Source: QWHO01 sp039809865
GTDB lineage: Bacteria; Vulcanimicrobiota; Xenobia; Xenobiales; QWHO01
Direction of reading: 5' to 3'
Assembly (NCBI GenBank): GCA_039809865.1
Contig: JBDHVW010000012.1
Location: forward strand, 66,943 to 130,942
Length of the DNA: 64,000 nucleotides
Each line of letters opens with the position of its first letter. Position 1 is the first letter of the stretch. The notes under the pieces are model-generated. The model searched no databases. It saw only the letters and a program-made list of their open reading frames with translations, and was not told the DNA's origin. This document shows positions 16,409-25,079 of the stretch, in pieces. Made by a program: the position numbers and the translations under genes.

Positions 16409-18352
16409 ATGAATGTTCTCACCAGCCAGATGCTCAAAACCAGCCCGACCGTGGCCTCCTCCCTGGCTACCCAGGCGCCTCCGGGCGCCCGCCTGGCGAG
16501 CGAGTCGGACCGCGTGGAGCTGCACCATACCGCACCCATCACGCAGGTGCCCGACCAGGACAAGCCGCGCGCCATGGGTCCGATGCGCAAGGGAATGCTG
16601 GCGTTCACGCTGGGCCTGAGCGCATTCAGCAGCATCGCCGGGGCCATGCCCGCCTACGCGCAGCAGCCCGTGGCGGCCACGCAGACGACGGTGCAGGCCG
16701 AGCAGCTCCAGATCGTGGTGGTGCCCACCGGCACGCCCCGCGTGGATCTCATCCCGCGCACCGACGGCAGCGGCGAGCTGACGCCCTACTCCGAGGTCGG
16801 GGTCTACCTCGGCAACGGCATCTTCCACGACGCCCATGGCAACCTGAGCTATCTGCCCACCGACGCCCAGGGCTGGAACCCCGTCATCACGAGCTTCCAG
16901 CGCATGGACGTGGACGTGCGGGCGGGCCGCGATCATAACGCTTCGCGGTTCGGCAGCACCGTGCATTTCAACGAGTCGTCCACCAACCGGCACATCTTCA
17001 TCCAGCGGCCGGGCGACGAGGTGGAGCAGCTCAACCATCGCGACCGCACCGAGTTCGTGCATCACGGCGACACCGTCACCGTCACCGCCGGGCGCAACGG
17101 GCGCGACAGCTACACTCTGACCAAAGAGGGCACCACGTTCGTGATTCGCCAGGCGGGCAAGCCGGACGTGGTGCTGACTCCGGGCATCACCACTTCGACA
17201 GTGCGCCGCGGCGCGCAGCTCGTGGGCCGGGTGACCGTGCAGGACGAGGGCCGGATGCGCGTCGAGACCCAGCGCGGCCACTCCGATGTGCTGCGCTCGG
17301 CCGGCGGCGCCGTGCTGCGCGTCGATGGCCCCAGCGACTTCACCCTCACCCGCGAGGCGGACGGGACCATTCACACGGACAAGTCCGGCGGCGACCAGTT
17401 CTTGCGCCTGGACAACCCCGAGAAGCTGGCGCGCGCCAACGAGCGTTTCCAGACGCTGGTCAACCACCTCGACTCGCACGACCCGGGATACTCGCAGCGG
17501 CACCCGCTGATCATCTCGGTGCTGGAGTATGCTGCCCACAACCCCGCGATGCTCGACGGCAGCGAAGACGCCTCGCGCTTCCTGGGGGCCGGCACGCAGC
17601 TGGCCAACGCCGGAGGAGGTCTGGCTTCGGGAGTGGCGCTGATCCGGGGCGCCTCGGCCCTGAGTCTGGCGGAGCGCGCTCACGCGCTGGGAGCCGCGGC
17701 CCTGTCGGCCAAAGCGGCGGCCGAGGCGGCGGCCCACGCGGGCAACCTCTCGCAGGCGGCTCAGCTGGCCGGACAGGCGCAGGCGCTGGGCACCGAGGCC
17801 CGCAGCATCGGCGCCGAGGCCATGAAGACGGGCCGCACGGCTCAGAACTCGGCTCAGGTCGCTCAGGTCCTGTTGGGCGTGGCGGCCACGCTCGAGATCG
17901 TGGACGGCGGTTGGGGAATCCACGAGGGCGCCTCCAACCGCTCCCTGGTGGAGGGCGCCATCGCCGTCACCCAGGCCCGCTTCGACGAGCTCAAGACGAC
18001 CTTACATGGACGCGACCTCGAGCGCGCCCAGGAAGACTACACCCGCGTGATGAGCACGCTGCAGACCCTACAGGAGAACGCCCACAAGCAGATCGTGGTG
18101 GGCGGGCTCAAGATCGGTTGCGGCAGCCTGCTCTTGATCTCAGCCCTGCTCGGTCCGGAGGCCCCGGTCGCTCTGGGCGCCGCTGGCATCGCCTGCACCG
18201 TGGGCACCTCGGTCTACGAGCACTGGGACCAGATCGAGAACTTCTTCGACAAGGACCACGACCCGGGCAAGCCCAACATCCTGGACATCCTGCCGGACGA
18301 TCGCGTGATCATCCGGATGGACGACGGGCGCGAGGTGCGCCGGCCTCAGTAA
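16409..18352 (+). CDS. Large cell-envelope protein with internal signal-like segment
   Basis: A 647-residue protein from ATG 16409, with GGAGG ten bases upstream. Residues 1-55 are hydrophilic and include SDRVELHH (D34-x-V36-x-L38). Residues 57-85 form a signal-peptide-like stretch (RKGMLAFTLGLSAFSSIAG ending AYAQQ), and a shorter start at ATG 16573 would make it a normal Sec signal, but no ribosome site supports that. A beta-rich region (about 90-290), an Ala-rich helical region (about 400-540) and a C-terminal hydrophobic pair (LLLISALLGPEAPVALGAAGIA) follow. It sits in one unit with the LysM-like protein and ends at a strong terminator. Function unknown. Confidence 0.75.
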   Translation: MNVLTSQMLKTSPTVASSLATQAPPGARLASESDRVELHHTAPITQVPDQDKPRAMGPMRKGMLAFTLGLSAFSSIAGAMPAYAQQPVAATQTTVQAEQLQIVVVPTGTPRVDLIPRTDGSGELTPYSEVGVYLGNGIFHDAHGNLSYLPTDAQGWNPVITSFQRMDVDVRAGRDHNASRFGSTVHFNESSTNRHIFIQRPGDEVEQLNHRDRTEFVHHGDTVTVTAGRNGRDSYTLTKEGTTFVIRQAGKPDVVLTPGITTSTVRRGAQLVGRVTVQDEGRMRVETQRGHSDVLRSAGGAVLRVDGPSDFTLTREADGTIHTDKSGGDQFLRLDNPEKLARANERFQTLVNHLDSHDPGYSQRHPLIISVLEYAAHNPAMLDGSEDASRFLGAGTQLANAGGGLASGVALIRGASALSLAERAHALGAAALSAKAAAEAAAHAGNLSQAAQLAGQAQALGTEARSIGAEAMKTGRTAQNSAQVAQVLLGVAATLEIVDGGWGIHEGASNRSLVEGAIAVTQARFDELKTTLHGRDLERAQEDYTRVMSTLQTLQENAHKQIVVGGLKIGCGSLLLISALLGPEAPVALGAAGIACTVGTSVYEHWDQIENFFDKDHDPGKPNILDILPDDRVIIRMDDGREVRRPQ

Positions 18353-18357
18353 AGCAA

Positions 18358-18385
18358 GGGCCCGGGATCGCTCCCGGGCCCTTTT
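18358..18385 (+). terminator. Rho-independent terminator
   Basis: A perfect ten-base-pair stem GGGCCCGGGA / TCCCGGGCCC with a TCGC loop and TTTT tail begins six bases after the stop of the 647-residue protein gene. On the opposite strand the stem is followed by TTGCTTTA, so it may also act as a weaker terminator for the convergent transglycosylase gene. Confidence 0.9.
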
Positions 18386-18403
18386 CAGGCGCTACCCTGT
18401 TGT

Positions 18404-19087
18404 TTAGTTGAGCCGGGCTTTACGGGCCACGTACTCCCCCGCGATCCGATTGACGTAACCGACGGTCTCGTCGAAGGGCGGCACGCCGCCGTAGGCCATC
18501 ACGTTGCCAGGGCCGGCGTTGTAAGCGGCCAGAGCCACGCGGAGGTCGCCGAACTGCTGCACCTGGGCGGCGAAGTAGCGGGCTCCCGCGGATACGTTCT
18601 GCTCCGGATCGAAAGCGTTGGTGATCCCCAGATCGGCGGCCGTCTCCGGCATGAGCTGCATGAGTCCCTGGGCGCCCACGCCGGACACGGCGCTGGGGTT
18701 GAAGTTAGACTCGTTCTTGATGATCAGCTCGAGGATGAGGGGGTCGATGTTGTTGTTGCGCGCCTCGCGCAGGATGAGCTGGGACACGTCCACATATCCC
18801 GTGCTGCTCAGAGCGACGCGGCTGGGGAGGCTCTTGTAGGCACTGTCCGAGTAGGTCAGAACGCCGCAGTAGGCCGGGAGCCTGGCGGTGCTAACGAACG
18901 GATCGCGGCGGGGCTGGCGTTTCTTGGCGACCGTCTGGGGACCGGAAGAAGTGTAGGTGCCGTCCGAAAGGCGAACGATCTTGTGATTGCTGTGCTTCTT
19001 GGCGGTCGGGTAGTGGGCCGGTTTCTCGGCGTTGGCAGCCATGGTCAGACTGCAAAGGGCAAAGAGAGCGAGAAGGTTCTTAAGCAA
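18404..19087 (-). CDS. Lytic transglycosylase (SLT domain)
   Basis: A 227-residue exported enzyme. Residues 1-20 are a Sec signal peptide ending ANA, a basic linker follows, and residues 100-225 are a soluble lytic transglycosylase domain. The catalytic glutamate is E126 in IIKNESNFNP, followed by GAQGLMQLMP and AAYNAGPGNV, the classic family motifs. The enzyme cuts the glycan strands of peptidoglycan, leaving 1,6-anhydro-muramyl ends. Such small SLT proteins often open the wall for secretion systems or pili, and pilus ATPase genes occur elsewhere in the window, though not next to it. It is convergent with the 647-residue protein gene. Confidence 0.93.
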   Translation of the reverse strand: MLKNLLALFALCSLTMAANAEKPAHYPTAKKHSNHKIVRLSDGTYTSSGPQTVAKKRQPRRDPFVSTARLPAYCGVLTYSDSAYKSLPSRVALSSTGYVDVSQLILREARNNNIDPLILELIIKNESNFNPSAVSGVGAQGLMQLMPETAADLGITNAFDPEQNVSAGARYFAAQVQQFGDLRVALAAYNAGPGNVMAYGGVPPFDETVGYVNRIAGEYVARKARLN

Positions 19088-19282
19088 CGTGGACCTCGAT
19101 TTCAGTTAGATTTGCTACCTACCTGAAATGTCCCCGAGACGCATTTTACGGTATCAGAAGCGGGCCCCTGCGCCCATGGCATGCTTCGTCGGTTGTCGGC
19201 TAGTATTTGCGTACTGGTGGCCCGGGCTACTCCGATCCCGGTCCGGAAGTGGATTATTGTAATCATTGTACCGGGACCACGG

Positions 19283-19903
19283 TCATCCTGCTGTGAGCGA
19301 AATTACTTTTTCGAAAATTTCGTGGTGCTCGGAGGCATACGGGATGGAAACACCGCCAACGCGCAGGCGGCGGCCCTGCAATTCGATCCGATCGAGGCGA
19401 TTCAGAAGAACGGTCTTGCGCCCAGCAAGCAGACGGCGGTCGGTGAGCAGGTAGGGCTCGCGAGCCCAGTAGACCTTCTCACCCGGCTCGAGACGGGGAT
19501 CGTCGAGCTCGACAGGGGTCGGCCCAGTCTTGGGCGGCATTTGCATCAGGGCAGCGTAGACGGCCGGGAGGTCGGCCACTGGAGGGGTGTAGACGTGGTC
19601 GAACTGCAGTCTTCCGCTGTTGGTCAAGGTGATTTTGGCGAGCTTGCGAGGAAGCAGAATCAGTTGGCGCCGGGAAATGCGGCCAAAGACAAGCTGAACC
19701 CGAGCGGAGCTCATCGACCACTCGGAGAGAACTGTCTCCTCCCAGGCGAATGCGCAAAACAGGAGCCACAGCCCCAGGATTCCGGCGCTGAGGACAGGAT
19801 ACGGAAGCCCGGGCAAGTGCGGCAAGCCAACCCAGGTTGCCAGCACGAGAGCGAGGCAGCCAAAGAAACTCCAGGTCCAGGGCAGTTTGCCGCCTACTTG
19901 CAC
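19283..19903 (-). CDS. Membrane protein with bacterial PH-like domain
   Basis: About 206 residues from GTG 19903, which has AGGG eight bases upstream and overlaps the preceding stop by ten bases. An upstream GTG at 19939 is an alternative but lacks a ribosome site. Two membrane segments near the N-terminus (FFGCLALVLATWVGL and LSAGILGLWLLFCAFAW) precede a beta-rich region. The YLLTDRRLL, RIELQGRRLRVGGVSI pattern resembles bacterial PH domains of the YdbS/bPH type. It follows a related protein gene in the same direction. Function unknown. Confidence 0.65.
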   Translation of the reverse strand: MQVGGKLPWTWSFFGCLALVLATWVGLPHLPGLPYPVLSAGILGLWLLFCAFAWEETVLSEWSMSSARVQLVFGRISRRQLILLPRKLAKITLTNSGRLQFDHVYTPPVADLPAVYAALMQMPPKTGPTPVELDDPRLEPGEKVYWAREPYLLTDRRLLAGRKTVLLNRLDRIELQGRRLRVGGVSIPYASEHHEIFEKVISLTAG

Positions 19904-20685
19904 CAGGCCGCCCTGGCGCCGGCCACGTCCGCTGCCCACTCGAGCTCGACAGGCGGATCGACGAGATAACGGCGCTCGTGGCTGACCAACCGGTCGACTC
20001 CCAGGATCAGGAGGCGCTGGTCAGTAAGGGCAAAAGTCTGGCTCTTTCTGAGCTCAGAGGCGACAAAGGCAAAACCCGAGAGAAACACGGCGCCACCCAT
20101 CACCCAGCTCGTCCAGGTCAAGGGCATAACCAACGTCGACAAAAGCACCAGAGCCAGGCATTGGAGCAAGGCTCGGCCGACCAGTGAAAAGAGTCCGAGC
20201 TTCCGCCTGGAGCCCGACCAGAGGAGAATCTCGTCGGGGGCGAGGAGGGCCTCCGGACGCAACTCTGGTTTCTCGGAAAGTCCGAACCACCGGCCATAGA
20301 ACTCGAGCCCGTCGCGCACTCCTATACCGTGGTCGAACGGGCCCGGCTCGGGCGGCGGGTCTAGCCGAATCCAGCCGCGCCCTTCGCCATCCAGCACCAG
20401 CTCGAATCGGGCCACGTTCTGCCGCAAATAGGTTTCCAAGCAGGCACGCTGCTCGACGAGCAGGCGTCGTGGAGTCAGCGTCACCCCTCTGCAGTTCGTC
20501 CCGGTATACCAGTAGACGGCCACGAACAGACATCCCAACGCCAGCGCGAACGGCGTGGTCCAGGCGGTCCAGACCAGAACCGCAAAGATCAGTACAGCGG
20601 GGAAAAGGGATGGAGGGCGCGGTCTGTCCAGGGCCCCTGACCGGAAGAGCGTCCGCTCTCCCTGGAGCAGCCAATCCTCCACCAC
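19894..20685 (-). CDS. Membrane protein with two PH-like halves
   Basis: A 263-residue protein from GTG 20685, one base after the stop of the large gene upstream. It consists of two similar halves, each a membrane-helix pair (LFPAVLIFAVLVWTAWTT and LLQCLALVLLSTLVMP) followed by a PH-like beta segment (TLTPRRLLVEQR and FALTDQRLLILG). The (T)xxRLL motif also appears in the next gene, suggesting paralogues that assemble in the membrane. These two genes and the large upstream gene are tightly packed and probably co-transcribed. The biochemical role is unknown. Confidence 0.65.
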   Translation of the reverse strand: MVEDWLLQGERTLFRSGALDRPRPPSLFPAVLIFAVLVWTAWTTPFALALGCLFVAVYWYTGTNCRGVTLTPRRLLVEQRACLETYLRQNVARFELVLDGEGRGWIRLDPPPEPGPFDHGIGVRDGLEFYGRWFGLSEKPELRPEALLAPDEILLWSGSRRKLGLFSLVGRALLQCLALVLLSTLVMPLTWTSWVMGGAVFLSGFAFVASELRKSQTFALTDQRLLILGVDRLVSHERRYLVDPPVELEWAADVAGARAAWCK

Positions 20686-20686
20686 G

Positions 20687-22834
20687 CTAGCTGCGGCGGC
20701 GGGTGCGGAGGTTGGTGCCGCCGACCTGCACGCGATCGCTCTGCACGCTGATGGTCGTGCTGCCCGGCGCCATGTAGGCCTGCTGGGTGTCCATCATCTC
20801 GAAGGCCATCTCAAGGCGCCTGGCGGGGTCGGCAGGGTCCCCGCCCAACTGGTCGAGCATACCCTCCAGGCGGGACCAGGCGGCAGCCTGCTCGGGCTCG
20901 GGAAACTCCTTGCGGATCCTGGCCAGAGCCTCGCGGGCCTGCACGCCGGGAAGACCCACATCCGGGGCGCGCGCGGGCCACTGGCCTTCGTAGAACGTGC
21001 GCTGCAGCTTCTCCCAGGCTCCCTCTGCGCGCTGCATCAGCGCGGGCAGTTCGGCGAAGTCCCAGGTGGCGGTCTCGTGAATACGACCCATCCAGCCGAG
21101 CATGCTCTCGGGCGTGACGCCCTCCCCGAGCTGACCCGACTCGAGGTCGCGCAAGGCGCCCCGGAACCGCAGCGGATTCAGAATCGAAGCCATCCCGGTG
21201 AAGTAGACCGTGTCTTTGCCGTGCACCAGATCCACCAGCCGGTCGCGCAGCTCCGGGTCGCGCCGGGCCACGTGGGCCAGCAAGCCCAAACCGGTCGTGG
21301 CGCGATTCTCCAGGGAATACTTGGATCTGGGGTTCTCGATGCCGTGCCGCACCTGGGCGAAGACCCGCTCGAACTGCTCCTTCGGGGGACAGTGGAGGTA
21401 AAGGGCGGACACGATCTCGCCCGAGCCTTCGAACAGACGCTGCGCCACCGCTTCGGGCTTCACGAAGTCGGGATCGTCCAGCACGCGATTCACCGCGTAC
21501 GTCTTGAGGTCGACCCACGTGCCGTCCCTGTCGGGCAACCTCGCCGAATGCCCGGAATCGGTGACGCGCAGAACGTCGAGCGCCGCGGCGAACTCTTTCG
21601 AGCGGGGCCCCGGCATACTCCAGAGCGAATCGTTGGTCCACTGGGGCTGGTAGAGTCGGCTGACCAGCCAGGACTCCTCATGCTCGTTGGGGCGCCAACC
21701 GCCCTCGGCAGCGCGGATCAACATTTCCAGCGTGCGCTCCGGAAGCGGGCGCGAAGGGTGCTGTTGGGAAAGCTCGGCGAGGGTCGGACCGAGCAGCTCC
21801 CGGTGAGCCTCCACGAACTCGGCCACACCCTTCCTGGGGTGCACCACAGCCATCAGCATCGGGACAAGCTGGGGAGCCAGTTTCTCGTTCAGGGTCTCCG
21901 GGAAGGCCTGCGTCAGAAAATCGTAGTGGGCCGCCTGCCAGTTGTTGTCGCCCCAGCGCCGGTGGATCGCCCCGTGCTCCTCGGCCCGGGTGCCGTAGTC
22001 GACCAGGCGGCCTAGGTGCGGCTTCAGCAGGTCCTTCAACGGCTCGTTGTCGACCGCGCGGGCCAGCATCTGCACAAGCTTCTGGTGGGTCGGGCCGTCC
22101 AGATCGCGGGCCACCATGTCGCCGACGATCGAGCCCGCCAGCTTCGGATTGTCGCGCGCCAGCTGCTCCAGGCGGTCCAGGCCTGGAGCGGGGTCGAAGG
22201 GCTTGTCGTAGACGTAGTCCCGGGTCGGGATTCCGGCCAGGACCTCTTGCGTGGCCGTGGGCAGCGGGGTCTGGACCAGCTTGTTGCCCAGCACCAGGCC
22301 GTCCTGGAGCGGGTCCGTGCCTCCCTCCAGGACGAGCGCGCCGGACTTCACCCAGGTCAGAACCTGGTGACGGCACATCTCGCGCTGAGGTGACTCGGGA
22401 AGTCTGCGCGCGAGCTGCAGCACGGCATCCAGCGTGGCCGGATCAGCTCTGTCCGGGTGGAGGACGGCCAGGGCCGGCTCCAGGTTCAGCTTGGCGGGCT
22501 CCAGCCCCAGATTGATGCTGTTGCTGGCACCCAGGAGCTGCTCGGCGGCGGCCTGATCGGGCCCCATCAGGACGGCGCGCCCCTCGAAATCGAGCCGGCT
22601 GTGATTGGCCTGCAGCAGTTCCTGGGCCATCCGGGCGGCGATGGGGTCATCCACCCTGGCCGCCTGGGCCCTGAGCTTGTCCGTCTCCGATTCGAGAGAT
22701 TTTCGATCAGCCAGGAAGCTTTTGAGCGGGGCGTCCATGGCGGACGGGCCGAGCGAATCGACCGGGCTGCGGTCGGTGTTTGTGGAGGACCGAATCGGGG
22801 CCGTGGCTCGGAAGCTCACGTCGCGGATGTGCAC
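20687..22834 (-). CDS. Large alpha-helical protein of unknown function (C-terminal tag)
   Basis: A 715-residue protein from ATG 22834 (MHIRDVSFRATAPIRSS). The first 35 residues are polar and Ser/Thr/Pro-rich, without a hydrophobic signal. The rest is mostly helical, with repeated Leu/Arg/Glu-rich units that look like a degenerate HEAT solenoid. The final residues, DRVQVGGTNLRTRRRS, match the tags at the ends of the proteins at 6065 and 62429. The N-terminus MHI[RQ]D also resembles that of the metallopeptidase at 9830. It heads a leftward operon with the two PH-like membrane proteins. No family is recognised. Confidence 0.8.
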   Translation of the reverse strand: MHIRDVSFRATAPIRSSTNTDRSPVDSLGPSAMDAPLKSFLADRKSLESETDKLRAQAARVDDPIAARMAQELLQANHSRLDFEGRAVLMGPDQAAAEQLLGASNSINLGLEPAKLNLEPALAVLHPDRADPATLDAVLQLARRLPESPQREMCRHQVLTWVKSGALVLEGGTDPLQDGLVLGNKLVQTPLPTATQEVLAGIPTRDYVYDKPFDPAPGLDRLEQLARDNPKLAGSIVGDMVARDLDGPTHQKLVQMLARAVDNEPLKDLLKPHLGRLVDYGTRAEEHGAIHRRWGDNNWQAAHYDFLTQAFPETLNEKLAPQLVPMLMAVVHPRKGVAEFVEAHRELLGPTLAELSQQHPSRPLPERTLEMLIRAAEGGWRPNEHEESWLVSRLYQPQWTNDSLWSMPGPRSKEFAAALDVLRVTDSGHSARLPDRDGTWVDLKTYAVNRVLDDPDFVKPEAVAQRLFEGSGEIVSALYLHCPPKEQFERVFAQVRHGIENPRSKYSLENRATTGLGLLAHVARRDPELRDRLVDLVHGKDTVYFTGMASILNPLRFRGALRDLESGQLGEGVTPESMLGWMGRIHETATWDFAELPALMQRAEGAWEKLQRTFYEGQWPARAPDVGLPGVQAREALARIRKEFPEPEQAAAWSRLEGMLDQLGGDPADPARRLEMAFEMMDTQQAYMAPGSTTISVQSDRVQVGGTNLRTRRRS

Positions 22835-22914
22835 GATGGATGATTCTGCGGAAGGGCGTAAACATCCCCCAAAGGGCCAGGAACCCTCGCCGGGCCGTCA
22901 CGAACGCCGACTTC

Positions 22915-24066
22915 ATGCTCGATCTGATCGTCGTCGGCGGCGGGGTGATGGGGATGATGACCTGCCTGTTCGCCTCCCGGTTCACCCCCAAGATCCTCCT
23001 GATCGAGCGCGACGAGATCGGCCACCCCGAGGCCGCCTCCTCGGGCAAGACGCGCTCCATCCGCAACGACTACCTCGACCCGTTCTACGCCCGACTGGCG
23101 TTCGAGGCCCGCACGCTCTGGGAGCAACTCGATGCTCGCGCGGAAGAGAAGCTCCTCCTTACCTGCGGCGTGCTCAACGTGGCCGACCGCGCCATCACGC
23201 CGGACCTCACGAAAACCTACGCGACCCAGGCTTACGAGAATCTGGTCGACCTCGGGATTGAAACCCGGCGCTACGAGCGCGACGAGCTGGCGAAGGCTTA
23301 TCCGCAGTTCAGCGCCGACCTCGGCTGCCTCGATGTCGAGGCCGGGATGATGGTGCTGCCCAACGTGCGCAAGTTCTGCCTGGGCGAGCTGGCCAGGCGC
23401 GGCGTGAAGGTCTTGCAGCGGTGCCGGGTCGAGTCCATTCAGTCCGGCTCCCCCGTGCGCGTGAAGACCAGCGAGGGCTCCTTCGAGGCGGCCAGCCTGG
23501 TCGTCACGGCCGGGATGTGGACCAACGAGGCTTTGCACAGCCTGGACCGGCGTATCGAGTTCCCCCTGACGATCGACAAGCCCGTCTGGCGCTACTTCAA
23601 GGCTCCCGACGAGGCGCTCTACAGCTCCCCCCGGATGCCCGTGTTCGCCTATCTGGACGTGGGAATCTACGGCCACCCGCTGGTGTCCGGCCTTACGCCC
23701 GGAGTGAAGGTCGGCTTCTACCACCCGCCCGACCTCCGCGCCCAGAAAGCCGAGCACGCGATCAACTGCCCCGAGGACTTCATCCAGCGCTGTATGCCGG
23801 GCTTTACCGAGATCACCCCGGTGGAGGCCGATTTCACCGAGCGTTGCTCCTACGACCTCGTGGGTGACGACAACTTCATCCTCGGCCCCCTCCCCGACTG
23901 CGACAACGTCTACATCGGCGCGGGCTGGCGCGGGACAGGCTACAAGTTCGCTCCGCTGATCGGCAAGATCCTCAGTCAACTGGCCCTGCAAGAGGGCACC
24001 ATCTACGACATTCGGCAGTTTTCGCCGGCGCGCTTTGCCCTGGCGGGAGGAAAGGCGGCCCATTGA
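22915..24066 (+). CDS. Sarcosine oxidase-like FAD amine oxidase (DAO family)
   Basis: A 383-residue flavoprotein from ATG 22915, placed directly before the Rossmann strand DLIVVGGGVMG. ASSGKTRSIRND, AGMWTNE and the C-terminal GAGWRGTGYKFAPLIGK are typical of monomeric sarcosine oxidase and related N-methyl amino acid oxidases. C311 in RCSYDLVGDDNFILGP aligns with the cysteine that carries covalent 8-alpha-S-cysteinyl FAD in that family. Expected reaction: oxidative demethylation of a secondary or tertiary amine. Its stop overlaps the betaine-homocysteine methyltransferase start (TTGA), so a role in the betaine to dimethylglycine to sarcosine to glycine path is likely. Confidence 0.85.
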   Translation: MLDLIVVGGGVMGMMTCLFASRFTPKILLIERDEIGHPEAASSGKTRSIRNDYLDPFYARLAFEARTLWEQLDARAEEKLLLTCGVLNVADRAITPDLTKTYATQAYENLVDLGIETRRYERDELAKAYPQFSADLGCLDVEAGMMVLPNVRKFCLGELARRGVKVLQRCRVESIQSGSPVRVKTSEGSFEAASLVVTAGMWTNEALHSLDRRIEFPLTIDKPVWRYFKAPDEALYSSPRMPVFAYLDVGIYGHPLVSGLTPGVKVGFYHPPDLRAQKAEHAINCPEDFIQRCMPGFTEITPVEADFTERCSYDLVGDDNFILGPLPDCDNVYIGAGWRGTGYKFAPLIGKILSQLALQEGTIYDIRQFSPARFALAGGKAAH

Positions 24067-25079
24067 AATCCCTGGAGCAACGCCTCAAAGAAGGCCCCGT
24101 GCTGGGTGCCGAGGGCTACATCTTCGAGCTGGAGCGCCGTGGCTACGTGGCGGCGGGGCCGTTCGTGCCCGAGGTCATCCTGGAGGAGCCCGACGCCGTG
24201 CGCCAGCTGCACCGCGAGTTTCTGCGCGCCGGGGCGGACGTGATGGTGGCCCTCACCTACTACGCCCATCGCGAGAAGATGAAGATGATCGGCCGCGAGA
24301 ACGACCTCGAGCTGCTCAACAAGGCCGCCGTCAAACTTGCCAGGGACGTGGCCGCCGAGGGCGGGGCCCTGGTGGCGGGCAACATCTGCAACACCTGGGT
24401 CTACGACCACCAGCGCCACGACGAGACCGTCAAAGAGGTGAAGGCGATCTACACCGAGCAGGTGCGCTGGGCCAAAGAGGTCGGCATCGACTTCGTGATC
24501 GCCGAGACCATCGAGTACCTGGGCGAAGCGCGCGCAGCGCTCGAGGTTTGCAAGGCCGAGAACGTGCCGGTGATGATCACCTTCGCGAGCGTGCACGACT
24601 CCACGCGCGACGGGGTGGCCTTCGAGGAAGCCTGCCATCAGTTGGCGGAAGAGGGCGCGCTGATCGTGGGACTGAACTGCTCGCGCGGCCCCGAGACGAT
24701 GCAGCCCATCCTCGAGCGGATTCGCAAGCGCGTGAAGGGCTACCTGGCGGCCCAGCCGGTGCCGTATCGCTGCAACCACGACCATCCCACCTTTCAATCG
24801 CTGAAGGAGGGCGAGCACCGCGCCTTCCCCATCGCGCTGGATCCCTTCCTCCACACGCGATTCGAGCTGGCCGACTGGGCGGTCAAGGCGCGCGAACTGG
24901 GTGTCAACTACATCGGGCTCTGCTGCGGCGCCGGTCCGCACCACATTCGCTCCATCGCCGAGGCGCTGGGACGCAAGCCGCCGGCCAGCCGCTTCTCGCC
25001 CGACATGGCCCTGCACCCGATGCTGGGCAAAAACGTGAAGCAGGCCGATCAGGCCTACGTGGGAGACTGGAAGGATTGA
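24063..25079 (+). CDS. Betaine-homocysteine S-methyltransferase-like enzyme
   Basis: A 338-residue protein from TTG 24063. It closely resembles animal BHMT by eye: EGYIFELERRGYVAAGPFVPE, AVRQLHREFLRAGADVM, FVIAE, and the zinc-binding cysteines C206 (GLNCSRG) and C287/C288 (YIGLCCGAGPHHIRSIAE). BHMT moves a methyl group from glycine betaine to homocysteine, giving methionine and dimethylglycine. Some bacterial relatives use other methyl donors, so betaine is inferred. Both ends overlap neighbours as TTGA, and the oxidase upstream could consume the dimethylglycine or sarcosine. It lacks the C-terminal extension of the mammalian enzyme that helps form tetramers. Confidence 0.88.
   Translation: MKSLEQRLKEGPVLGAEGYIFELERRGYVAAGPFVPEVILEEPDAVRQLHREFLRAGADVMVALTYYAHREKMKMIGRENDLELLNKAAVKLARDVAAEGGALVAGNICNTWVYDHQRHDETVKEVKAIYTEQVRWAKEVGIDFVIAETIEYLGEARAALEVCKAENVPVMITFASVHDSTRDGVAFEEACHQLAEEGALIVGLNCSRGPETMQPILERIRKRVKGYLAAQPVPYRCNHDHPTFQSLKEGEHRAFPIALDPFLHTRFELADWAVKARELGVNYIGLCCGAGPHHIRSIAEALGRKPPASRFSPDMALHPMLGKNVKQADQAYVGDWKD

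Noticed and set aside
15017..17923. A 968-codon leftward open frame over the LysM-like and 647-residue protein genes
   Set aside because: It is the antisense shadow of two well-supported genes with good ribosome sites.
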